NCBI RefSeq assembly: GCF_006442315.1
Contig: NZ_VFVY01000008.1
Span: 213,446-277,445 of the forward strand
Source of the DNA: Mesorhizobium sp. B2-3-4
GTDB taxonomy: Bacteria; Pseudomonadota; Alphaproteobacteria; Rhizobiales; Rhizobiaceae
DNA length: 64,000 bases
Direction: 5' to 3'
Positions 1 through 7,024 of this stretch are shown one piece after another. The notes beneath the pieces were generated by a model that saw nothing but the letters and a program-made list of their open reading frames with translations, made no database searches and was not told where the DNA came from. Each line of letters starts with the position of its first letter. The first letter of the stretch is position 1. The position numbers were made by a program, and so were the translations under genes.

Positions 1-1610
1 AGGGGCAGCGACATCGCCACCATGATGAAGGCGTAAGGGGCCGCCGAGGCATAGTCGATCTCGCCACTGTAGGACCAGAACGCCATGGCCAGCGTGCGGG
101 TGCCGTTCGGCGCCAGCATCTGGGTCGCGGTCAGTTCGTTCATGATGCCCAGCGCCACCAGCGCCATGCCGGCCGCGGCACCCGGCGCCGACAGGCGGAT
201 CGTCGTCGACCACAACGCATTGAGCGGTCGCCGGCCGAGGCTGGACGCGGCGCGTTCGAGCTCGACCGGCGCCTGGGCGATCGAGGCGCGCAGGCTGACC
301 AGGGCGCGCGGCAGGAACATCAGCGCATAGGCGACCAGGATGGTGAACAGGGTCTGGTAGAGCGGCAGCGCGATGCGCACCGTAATGGTGACCAATGCCA
401 GCGCGATGACGACGCCCGGCAGCGAGCCGACAATGTAATTGCATCCCTCCAGCAGGCGCTGCAGCGGCCCGGGCGCGCGGATCGAGATCCAGGCCATCGG
501 CATCGCCGCGACGGTGGCAAGCAGCGCCCCGGCGAGCGACAGGAACAGCGTCTGGCCAAGGGCCAGGCCGATCTCGTCGACGCGCCAGACGTCGGCACCG
601 CCGGCGGCAAGCCAGCGCCCGATGGTCACGAATGGAACACCAAGCGCCAGCAATGTGGTGAGGACGAACAACAGCAAGCTGGGCAGGGTGGCGCGGCCGA
701 GGCTCACCCGTTGCTGATGCCGCGCGGCACCGGAACCGACGCGGGCATAACGCTCCTCGCCGCGCACCAGCACCTCCAGCCCGAGCAGCACGAAGCAGCA
801 GGTCACCAGCACGCCGGCCAGCATGTTGGCGGCCGGTCCGTTGAAGGTCGACTGGAATTGGTCGACGATCGCGGTGGTGAACGTGTCGAAGCGGATGAAG
901 ACATAGAGGCCGTATTCGGCCAGCAGATGCAGCCCGACCAGAAGCGAGCCGCCGCATATTGCGAGCCTGAGCTGCGGCAGCACGACACGCCAGAACACGC
1001 GCCAGGGGCCGAGACCAAGTGCCGCCGCCGCATCTTCCAGGGCAGGGTCGAGGCGACGAAGCGCCGCGGACACCGGCAGATAGAGGAAGGGGAAATAGGC
1101 AATGACGGACACCAGCACACCGGCCCACAGGCCGTGCAGCCCGGGGACGATGGTGATCCAGGCATAAGAATGCACGAAAGCAGGGATGGCGAGCGGCGCC
1201 ACGCAGAGCCAGGCCCAGAGCCGCGCGCCTGGCAGGTCGCTGCGCTCGGTCAGCCAGGCCAGCGTCACCGACAAGGCGATGGCGATCGGTACGGCCAGCA
1301 GCACAAGCAGGCCGGTGTTGACCAACAGCTCGCCGACACGCGGCCGGAAGACCAGTGCCGAGACGGTCTCCCAGCCGGTCTGCACCGCGATCCAGATGAT
1401 GAAGGCGAGCGGCACAAGGGCCAGCAGCGAGGCCGACACGGCGGCGGCGACGATCCACGGAGCGACCCGCCGTTGCGCCCGCCGGCGTATTTTCGGCGAC
1501 ATATCCGAGCGTGCGAAGTCGACCGCGGACTGCATCAGGCGAGACGCCAGGCCGTTGCCGCCGCGACGGCGGCGATCGGGCGGCCGTGATCGCGGCCGGA
1601 CAGGGAGCAT
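1..1610 (-). CDS. fbpB: Ferric iron ABC transporter permease (FbpB/AfuB type), 3' end cut by window
   Basis: Reading the minus strand from an ATG at 1610 gives an open frame that runs off the left edge. It encodes many hydrophobic segments separated by short loops, including two repeated blocks with the inner-membrane permease character of two-fold fused iron permeases (for example the stretch around [13 protein letters not shown] and, later, [11 protein letters not shown]). The family moves Fe3+ handed over by a periplasmic binding protein across the inner membrane, powered by a separate ATPase. It lies downstream of the iron-binding protein gene on the same strand, separated by a hairpin. 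The start is uncertain: in-frame ATGs at 1535 and 1502 are alternatives and none has a strong ribosome binding site. The ATPase gene should lie beyond the left edge. Confidence 0.85.
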   Translation of the reverse strand, partial: MLPVRPRSRPPDRRRRGGNGLASRLMQSAVDFARSDMSPKIRRRAQRRVAPWIVAAAVSASLLALVPLAFIIWIAVQTGWETVSALVFRPRVGELLVNTGLLVLLAVPIAIALSVTLAWLTERSDLPGARLWAWLCVAPLAIPAFVHSYAWITIVPGLHGLWAGVLVSVIAYFPFLYLPVSAALRRLDPALEDAAAALGLGPWRVFWRVVLPQLRLAICGGSLLVGLHLLAEYGLYVFIRFDTFTTAIVDQFQSTFNGPAANMLAGVLVTCCFVLLGLEVLVRGEERYARVGSGAARHQQRVSLGRATLPSLLLFVLTTLLALGVPFVTIGRWLAAGGADVWRVDEIGLALGQTLFLSLAGALLATVAAMPMAWISIRAPGPLQRLLEGCNYIVGSLPGVVIALALVTITVRIALPLYQTLFTILVAYALMFLPRALVSLRASIAQAPVELERAASSLGRRPLNALWSTTIRLSAPGAAAGMALVALGIMNELTATQMLAPNGTRTLAMAFWSYSGEIDYASAAPYAFIMVAMSLP

Positions 1611-1629
1611 GTCGTCATCGACAGGTCTC

Positions 1630-1666
1630 AAAAAACAAAACGCTCCCGCGGGGTTACCGCGGGAGC
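1630..1666 (-). terminator. Intrinsic terminator/attenuator between fbpA and fbpB
   Basis: A perfect 10-bp stem (GCTCCCGCGG, 1642-1651, with its complement at 1657-1666) encloses a 5-base loop. On the minus strand it is followed at once by a T-rich tract (complement of 1630-1640, one G interruption). It sits after fbpA and before the permease, so it probably reduces rather than abolishes read-through, giving more binding protein than permease. Confidence 0.85.
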
Positions 1667-1699
1667 ACGGTCTGACGTCCTTATTAGGACGAACGGCAA

Positions 1700-2707
1700 C
1701 TAAAGCAAGCCGGCTGCCGTCATCAGGTCGGTGACCTTCTTGGAGTTCAGTGTCGCGGCGTCAACCTTCGGCGCCTGCAGGTCGGGCAGCGGCACCAGCT
1801 TCGAATTGGATTGCGCGTCCTTGCCGACCGCATATTCGAAGGAGGTTCCGTTCTTCAGCACGTCCTGCCCGCCCTTGGCGGTCACCCATTTCAAGAATGC
1901 CTGGGCTTCCTTCTGATGCTTGCTCGAGGCCAGCACGCCGCCACCGGAGACCGATACGAAAGCGCCCGGATCCTGGTTCTTGAAATAGTACAGCGCGACG
2001 TTCTTGGAGTTCTCGCCGGTCTTGGCCTGATCGCCGAAATAGTAATAGTGGTAGATCACGCCGCCTTCGATCTCGCCGGCATTGACCGCCTTCATCACGG
2101 TGCTATTGCCCTTGTAGGCGGTAAAATTCTCCTTCATCGCCTTCAGCCAGTCGGCCGTGGCGGCCTCGCCCTTGAGCTGCAGCAACGCGCTGACGATGGC
2201 CTGGAAGTCGGCGCCCGATGGCGAGGCTGCCCAGCGGCCTTTCCAGCTAGGATCGGCGAGATCGAGCAGTGACTTCGGAAGCTGGTCTTCCTTGAGCTTG
2301 TCCTTGTTGTAGGCAAAGACGGTGCTGCGGGCGGCGACGCCGACCCACTTGCCGCTCGACGGCTGGTATTCCTGCGGAACCTGGGCCAGCGTCTCGGCAT
2401 CGACCGGTGCGAACAGGCCCGCCGCCTCGACCAGCGCCATGGCCGGCGAATTCTCGGTCAGAAACACGTCGGCCGGCGAGGAAGCGCCTTCGGCGACGAT
2501 CTGGTTGGAGAAGTCGCTGTCGCCGCCATTGCGCAAGGTGACCTTGACGCCGGTCTCCTTGGTGAACCCTTCGGCCCATTCCTTGGCCAGGCTTTCATGC
2601 TGGGCGTTGTAGACGATGATGCCGGCATCCTCGGCCGAAGCAGGGCCGGCGGCCAGGCCGATTGCAAGCGCCGCAGCACCAGCCAGGGCAAGAAGGGGGG
2701 ATTTCAT
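1700..2707 (-). CDS. fbpA: Periplasmic ferric iron-binding protein of an ABC transporter
   Basis: The 335-aa product begins with a signal peptide ([18 protein letters not shown], then an ASA cleavage site) and continues as a FbpA/AfuA-type extracellular solute-binding protein. The segment [15 protein letters not shown] near the N-terminus and the clustered tyrosines in IYHYYYFGD in the second half are typical; in this family paired tyrosines bind Fe3+. The start at 2707 was chosen over one 8 codons upstream because GAGGAG lies 6-7 bases before it and the signal peptide then starts cleanly. It delivers iron to the adjacent permease. Length is normal for the family. Specificity for iron rather than another metal or an organophosphate is inferred from the tyrosine cluster. 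Confidence 0.9.
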   Translation of the reverse strand: MKSPLLALAGAAALAIGLAAGPASAEDAGIIVYNAQHESLAKEWAEGFTKETGVKVTLRNGGDSDFSNQIVAEGASSPADVFLTENSPAMALVEAAGLFAPVDAETLAQVPQEYQPSSGKWVGVAARSTVFAYNKDKLKEDQLPKSLLDLADPSWKGRWAASPSGADFQAIVSALLQLKGEAATADWLKAMKENFTAYKGNSTVMKAVNAGEIEGGVIYHYYYFGDQAKTGENSKNVALYYFKNQDPGAFVSVSGGGVLASSKHQKEAQAFLKWVTAKGGQDVLKNGTSFEYAVGKDAQSNSKLVPLPDLQAPKVDAATLNSKKVTDLMTAAGLL

Positions 2708-2745
2708 AAGATACTCCTCGGTTGCCCGCATCGCGGGTGCGTTCG

Positions 2746-2773
2746 AGTATCAATTCATGAATAGGTTAGTCAA
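2746..2773 (-). promoter_or_regulatory. Candidate promoter of fbpA with internal palindrome
   Basis: On the minus strand TTGACT (complement of 2768-2773) and GATACT (complement of 2746-2751) are separated by 16 bases. The spacer holds the perfect 10-base palindrome ATTCATGAAT (2753-2762), which could be a repressor site. It is not recognisable as a Fur, Irr or RirA box, so the regulator is unknown. Confidence 0.45.
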
Positions 2774-2827
2774 GATTGAAAGGCGTGGAGCCCATCACGG
2801 TTTCGGGTGTCGAACGCCGCCATGGCA

Positions 2828-4180
2828 TCATCCGATATGCGGTCCCGGCGAGGGCTCCTGCGGGGTGCAGCCGTCAACCAGGGGATGAATGGTCCAACGC
2901 TGATCCAGCCCCTGCTGTGTCCGTTTGGTTTCCGGGTCGAAGGCGTCGTTCAGCATGGCGCACCAGGTTCTGCGCAGGTTTTCGCAGCGTGTCCGGAACG
3001 CCGCGCTGCCAAGCCCGTCACGCATATCCTGCGCGGCGAGGTCGGTGGCCTCGCCCGGCGGCTTGGGAGGGATGGCGCCTGTGTCGGGAAAATCCGGAGT
3101 CCATTGAAGATAATGCTTTGCGTCGACACCGGCCGCCGCATCGAATTTGACCACAGCCATCAGCGGATGGAACTCGTGCCAGCCCTTGTGATAGCCGTCA
3201 TAGACATGTTCGCCCAGCACAGCGACATGATCGCCCATCCTGATCGGGCCGAGCACCTTGTCGCCGACATTGGCGTCCTCGACATTGCCCGGGTTCCAGT
3301 TGAACAACCCCTCGAGGACCGGCTTGACCCCGCCGAAGTAGGACGCGGCCGCGCCGATGGCGCCGCCAATGGCCCCACCGAGCAATCCGCCGAGGAACGA
3401 GCCGATGGCGCAGCCCAGCGCCCCCAGGAAGAACGATCCGATGGCGCAGCCGACAGCCGCACCGACGCTGGCGCCAGCGGCCGCCGCCGCGGCTGTGACG
3501 ACCAAGGCCGCCGTCAGCAGGATGACGATGGCCGGCGCCCATTGCCGCATCTTGATCCAGAAGTCGCCCTCGGCCTCGCAATGCAGACCCCAGCGCGCAT
3601 GATCGTCGGCGGGTGCGTAGCCGAGATCCGTCTTCAGGTCATCGCGCGGAAACAGCAATTCGTGGCCCTGGAAGCCGTCATTAAGAATGTCGTTCGCCGG
3701 ATGGGCCGCGATGCTGGCGGCGAATTCCGTGACGACGGTGCCGTCGGCATTGTAACGATTGGCGGCAGCCAAAGCCGCCTGATTGGTTTCGGCGTTGAGG
3801 ATTTCGGTCGTCGGGTGCGGCATCAATATGACGTCGAAATACTGATCGTTGTCGAAGGCGCCGAGATCACTGCGGAACGGATTGTAGGAGACGATGCCGA
3901 CGGCGCATTTCGGGTTATCCTTGTCGAGGCAGACCAGGCGATGGTTGAGCCATTCCCCGGCCGCCTTGTCGATGGTCGCGGTGGCGGACGCCAGAAATGC
4001 GATTGCGGCCGCAAGCGCCGCGCCGATCGGTCCCAGTAGCAGGCCGAAAGCCGCCGACAGCCCGGTAATGACAAGAATCTGCAGTGCCTGGCCGGCGAGA
4101 AAGGCCAGCCGGTCGTCCTCATTGTAGGGCTTGCCGCCGGCCGGATAGAGAAAGCAGCTCGTATAATGCTTGTAAGCCAT
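2828..4180 (-). CDS. Uncharacterised glycine-zipper membrane protein
   Basis: The 450-aa product is not assigned to a named family. It has no cleavable signal. Hydrophobic segments lie at about residues 31-68 and 214-235, followed by an alanine/glycine run at 236-284 with GxxxG spacing and a tandem 12-residue duplication (GCAIGSFFLGAL then GCAIGSFLGGLL). A soluble region at about 80-205 carries several cysteines and an HP dipeptide. After the zipper comes a domain with GDHVAVLGEHVYDG and GWHEFHPL (333-340); a similar GWxEIHP signature occurs in various secreted bacterial proteins as I recall, but its function is unknown to me. The gene follows 4190-5293 by 9 bases, so the two are almost certainly co-transcribed. 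Glycine zippers occur in membrane-inserting and pore-forming proteins; activity here is speculation. Confidence 0.75.
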   Translation of the reverse strand: MAYKHYTSCFLYPAGGKPYNEDDRLAFLAGQALQILVITGLSAAFGLLLGPIGAALAAAIAFLASATATIDKAAGEWLNHRLVCLDKDNPKCAVGIVSYNPFRSDLGAFDNDQYFDVILMPHPTTEILNAETNQAALAAANRYNADGTVVTEFAASIAAHPANDILNDGFQGHELLFPRDDLKTDLGYAPADDHARWGLHCEAEGDFWIKMRQWAPAIVILLTAALVVTAAAAAAGASVGAAVGCAIGSFFLGALGCAIGSFLGGLLGGAIGGAIGAAASYFGGVKPVLEGLFNWNPGNVEDANVGDKVLGPIRMGDHVAVLGEHVYDGYHKGWHEFHPLMAVVKFDAAAGVDAKHYLQWTPDFPDTGAIPPKPPGEATDLAAQDMRDGLGSAAFRTRCENLRRTWCAMLNDAFDPETKRTQQGLDQRWTIHPLVDGCTPQEPSPGPHIG

Positions 4181-4189
4181 CGGCGCGCC

Positions 4190-5293
4190 TCAGCCTTTCG
4201 TGGCGGTGAGCGTCACGCCGCCGGTCATGGTGCGCGATCCACTGTCGCCGATCGCGAAGACATGGACGTTGAAGGTCTTGGAGCCGCGGAAGGCCGCGTC
4301 CTTCGGCTCGATCTCGACTGCAATCTCCGTCACCTGGCGCGGCTGCAGTGAAAGCGTTCTCGGAACGATCCTGACCGCCCAGTCGTCCGGAACGGCAAAC
4401 CGGCCATAGGCCTGCTCCTCGAGAGCAGTGGCCCAGCGCGCCTTGCTTTCGGCAAGGCGCGACCGCGGGGTGCCGGCGCGCCCGTCCCTATCTTCGCCGC
4501 GCGGCGGGACGCATGGCCGCAGCTTCGGCAGGCCATAGCAGTCCGCCTCGATCTGGAACCGCCGGACCACCGAGGCCTCGTTGCGGAGGCTGAAGACGAA
4601 TTTGGCCGGTGACTGCATCTCGGCAATGTTGACGTTCTTCTGGCCAAGGTTGTTGCCGGGATTGGCGTCATCGCCCCAGGAAAGCTGCGCCTGCAGGCAG
4701 TAGTGGCCGCCGGCGGCGGGCGTGGTCCAACTGAACTCGGCATAGGCAGGACAATCGATCGTGCCCTTGGCTCCGAGATTGACGGCGGTGCTGGCGATCG
4801 GGCGGGAAACGGTCTGCGCGCCGAACGACAGGTAGGACAGCGCAACGCCGACGCCGACGGCGGGAGCATCATAGGATCCGTTCCAGACGCGTACGCGAAC
4901 GCGGTAGGTGTGAGCAGGCTGGAGCGCACCGCCGACTGGCGCCGCACCGTCGAAAATGTCGATGTCGGGATTGTCCCAGGTGACCGCTAGTCCCTGCGCC
5001 ATCAGATAGTACTGGGCATAGAGAAGCGGGTCGGCGCGCTTGTAGATGTCGGGCGGCAACTGGATGCAGCAATCGTTCTGTGTCGGGGTCGGCAGGGGCC
5101 GGCCCTTGGCCAGCCGGCATTGCAGCCTGCATATCGTGGCAAAGAGCGCCTTCAGCCCAGCGGCCAGACGCTTCCAGAATTCGGCGTCGAACAACAGCAG
5201 GGCCGCGGTTCTGACGTGATCGACCAGAGATCCTGCCATGTCGTGTTTCCCACGCTGAGAGGACGCAACGGTAATGTTTTGGCTGGCGGACAT
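4190..5293 (-). CDS. Uncharacterised protein with CARDB/Ig-like beta-sandwich regions
   Basis: The 367-aa product starts with a short basic/hydrophobic region rich in cysteine (CRLQCR, NDCCIQL). The middle (about 120-225) looks like a CARDB/Ig-like adhesion fold: alternating beta strands, then DDANPGNNLGQKNV, a signature seen in such modules. The C-terminal part (about 300-367) resembles a second beta-sandwich ending in GGVTLTATKG. No enzyme motif is visible. It is the middle gene of a three-gene minus-strand unit, 23 bases after the microprotein gene and 9 bases before the glycine-zipper gene. A later start at 5239 (MAGSLVDHV) is possible because neither start has a strong ribosome binding site. 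A structural or binding role is inferred from fold character only. Confidence 0.75.
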   Translation of the reverse strand: MSASQNITVASSQRGKHDMAGSLVDHVRTAALLLFDAEFWKRLAAGLKALFATICRLQCRLAKGRPLPTPTQNDCCIQLPPDIYKRADPLLYAQYYLMAQGLAVTWDNPDIDIFDGAAPVGGALQPAHTYRVRVRVWNGSYDAPAVGVGVALSYLSFGAQTVSRPIASTAVNLGAKGTIDCPAYAEFSWTTPAAGGHYCLQAQLSWGDDANPGNNLGQKNVNIAEMQSPAKFVFSLRNEASVVRRFQIEADCYGLPKLRPCVPPRGEDRDGRAGTPRSRLAESKARWATALEEQAYGRFAVPDDWAVRIVPRTLSLQPRQVTEIAVEIEPKDAAFRGSKTFNVHVFAIGDSGSRTMTGGVTLTATKG

Positions 5294-5316
5294 GTGCCCG
5301 CCAATTGCCCAGCAGG

Positions 5317-5454
5317 CTATTTCCTCAATGATTTCTGTCGTCTGTAGAAGTAGATGGCGGCGACGAGGACTATGGCCGCAATGACAATGCTGCCCTCGAA
5401 AGTTCCCGAGCCATTGTCGGGAGAAAATCCAAAAATACGTTCGATGAAATCCAT
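5317..5454 (-). CDS. 45-aa single-pass membrane microprotein
   Basis: The short frame starts with ATG at 5454, 5-6 bases downstream of an excellent ribosome binding site (GGAGGGAGG), and ends with TAG at 5317-5319. The peptide begins MDFIERIFGFSPDNGSG, followed by one hydrophobic helix (roughly residues 21-36) and a basic C-terminus, suggesting a small inner-membrane protein with a positive cytoplasmic tail. I recall similar short proteins with an amphipathic MDFIE start in rhizobial genomes, without a known function. It heads the unit with the two larger uncharacterised genes, only 23 bases away. Confidence 0.75.
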   Translation of the reverse strand: MDFIERIFGFSPDNGSGTFEGSIVIAAIVLVAAIYFYRRQKSLRK

Positions 5455-5638
5455 TTCGGCCTCCCTCCGATGCTTTGACGCTACAGCGAGGTTTACCTTA
5501 CGTCAATCAAGGCTCGATCCGCGCTCTTCCTCAGGTCTGGCTGGTAACCGGAGCATCCGTCAGCGAATTTTCGCTGGCCATTCCGCAAACTTTCGTGATT
5601 TGCCCGTAGTTTGGCTTGGACATTATTTGGCCGGCCAC

Positions 5639-5664
5639 GTAACAAATCAGTGCCGAGGCGCGAA
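5639..5664 (+). promoter_or_regulatory. SigF-type ECF promoter, probably autoregulatory
   Basis: GTAACA (5639-5644) and CGAA (5661-5664) are separated by exactly 16 bases, 20 bases before the sigma factor start. As I recall, the Caulobacter SigF promoter is GTAACC-N16-CGAA, so this differs at one position. ECF sigma factors commonly transcribe their own operon. Confidence 0.6.
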
Positions 5665-5684
5665 GATCGGGGGAGTGAACTCTT

Positions 5685-6221
5685 GTGAGCGGCAAGGACG
5701 AGGCCGAGCTTTCCCGGCTGTTGCGGGCCGCGATCGCGGGAGATGAAAAGGCCTATGCCGACTTTCTCCACCGGATTGCCGCGCTGATCCGCGGCTTTGT
5801 CAGGCGCAAGATCGTGCAGGGCGGGGTCGATCCCGAGGATGTCGTGCAGGAAACCTTGCTGGCCATTCATTTGAAGCGACACAGCTGGCGCCAGGAAGCG
5901 CCCGTACTGCCCTGGGTCTATGCGATTGCCCGTTTCAAGCTGATCGACGCGTTCCGGCGGCGCGGGCGGCGCATCGAGATCGATGTCGACGACATCGCCG
6001 AGACTTTCGCCGAGCCGGAGACCGAGACAGTCAGCGAGCGCGACGTCAACAGGGCGCTCGACGGGCTGCCGCCGGCCCAGCGTTCCGTGGTCTCGTCGGT
6101 ATCGGTGGAAGGTCGTTCGATCGGCGAGACGGCAGCCAAGTTCGGCATCACCGAAACAGCGGTGCGTGTTTCGCTGCATCGAGGGCTTGCCGCCATAGCC
6201 AAGCGATTCGGACGGCAGTGA
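5685..6221 (+). CDS. sigF: ECF RNA polymerase sigma factor, SigF type
   Basis: The 178-aa product has the ECF layout. Region 2 is at about 20-90, with DPEDVVQETLLAIH and the promoter-melting segment RQEAPVLPWVYAIARFKLIDAFRRRGRR. Region 4 is at about 115-172, with LPPAQRSVV and the helix-turn-helix GRSIGETAAKFGITETAVRVSLHRGL. GTG at 5685 is chosen because a GGGGGAG ribosome binding site lies 8-9 bases upstream. The stop is followed after one base by the anti-sigma gene, so the pair is translationally linked. In Caulobacter the SigF-NrsF pair answers oxidative and heavy-metal stress; the same role here is inference. A SigF-type promoter lies just upstream. Confidence 0.92.
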   Translation: MSGKDEAELSRLLRAAIAGDEKAYADFLHRIAALIRGFVRRKIVQGGVDPEDVVQETLLAIHLKRHSWRQEAPVLPWVYAIARFKLIDAFRRRGRRIEIDVDDIAETFAEPETETVSERDVNRALDGLPPAQRSVVSSVSVEGRSIGETAAKFGITETAVRVSLHRGLAAIAKRFGRQ

Positions 6222-6222
6222 C

Positions 6223-6861
6223 ATGAGAACCGAAGATCTCATCAAGGCACTCGACGCCGATATCAGCAGCAAGGCAATGCCGCTGCGCTCCGCATGGTGG
6301 ATGGCTGCTGGCGCTGCGGTGGTCATTGCGGCCCTGGTCTTCTGGATGACGATAGGTCCGCGCCCCGACATCATGATCGCCATGCATACGATGCGCTTCA
6401 TGTCGAAATTCGTCTTCACCATCGTGCTTGCCGTCACCGCCTTCGCCCTGATCAGGGCGCTGTCGACACCAGGCGCCTCGACGGCCAGGGCGATGGCCTG
6501 GATGGCCGCGGCACCCTTGCTGGTGGCCGTGGCGGTGGCTCTGGAGTTGTTCATGGTGCCGGAGGCGCTGTGGGGCACCCGGATGATCGGCTCCAACATG
6601 ATGATCTGCATGAGCTTCATCCCGCTGATCGGCCTCGGCCCGCTGGCCATCTTCCTGTGGATGCTGCGCTATGGCGCGCCGACGCGGCCAGTGCTTGCCG
6701 GCGCGGTCGCGGGGCTGCTCGCCGGCGGGCTGGCGGCGACTTTCTACGCCGCCCACTGCTTCGACGATTCGCCGCTTTTCGTTGCCACCTGGTACACGAT
6801 CGCCATCGCGGCTCTCGCTCTGCTCGGCGCGCTTGGCGGGCGGCTTTTCGTACGCTGGTAG
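6223..6861 (+). CDS. nrsF: NrsF-family membrane anti-sigma factor (DUF1109)
   Basis: The 212-aa product begins MRTEDLIKALDADI, the cytoplasmic segment typical of NrsF/DUF1109 proteins, followed by six hydrophobic segments (about 24-45, 60-80, 88-108, 124-146, 153-176, 184-205). The family holds its ECF sigma factor inactive at the inner membrane until stress releases it. A cysteine near the C-terminus (AAHCFDD) matches the region where conserved cysteines are needed for sensing in the Caulobacter protein. It starts one base after the sigma factor stop. Confidence 0.9.
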   Translation: MRTEDLIKALDADISSKAMPLRSAWWMAAGAAVVIAALVFWMTIGPRPDIMIAMHTMRFMSKFVFTIVLAVTAFALIRALSTPGASTARAMAWMAAAPLLVAVAVALELFMVPEALWGTRMIGSNMMICMSFIPLIGLGPLAIFLWMLRYGAPTRPVLAGAVAGLLAGGLAATFYAAHCFDDSPLFVATWYTIAIAALALLGALGGRLFVRW

Positions 6862-6906
6862 GACCACGCGTCCGGAGCCGCGACCGTGCACCGATCCTTA
6901 ATCATG

Positions 6907-6932
6907 CCGGCAATTGTTTGCCGGTTTCTCTT
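6907..6932 (+). terminator. Intrinsic terminator after sigF-nrsF
   Basis: A 7-bp stem CCGGCAA/TTGCCGG (6907-6913 and 6918-6924) with a 4-base loop is followed by TTTCTCTT. It ends the sigma/anti-sigma operon before the diguanylate cyclase gene. Confidence 0.7.
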
Positions 6933-7024
6933 ATCGCCGGTACCTCGGGCGCAACCTTTCCTTAAAATCGATCCTTCAGGGTTTTGACGGGAAAAAGCGA
7001 TTGCCCACGGGGGTGGCATAAATC

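Noticed and set aside
2807..4039. 410-codon plus-strand frame opposite the glycine-zipper gene
   Set aside because: The minus-strand frame has a sensible layout and is spaced as an operon; the plus-strand one is Asp/Arg/Gly-rich without motifs.
5544..5567. GTAACC...CGAA as the SigF promoter
   Set aside because: The gap is 14 bases instead of 16 and it lies farther from the start; the pair at 5639-5664 fits better.
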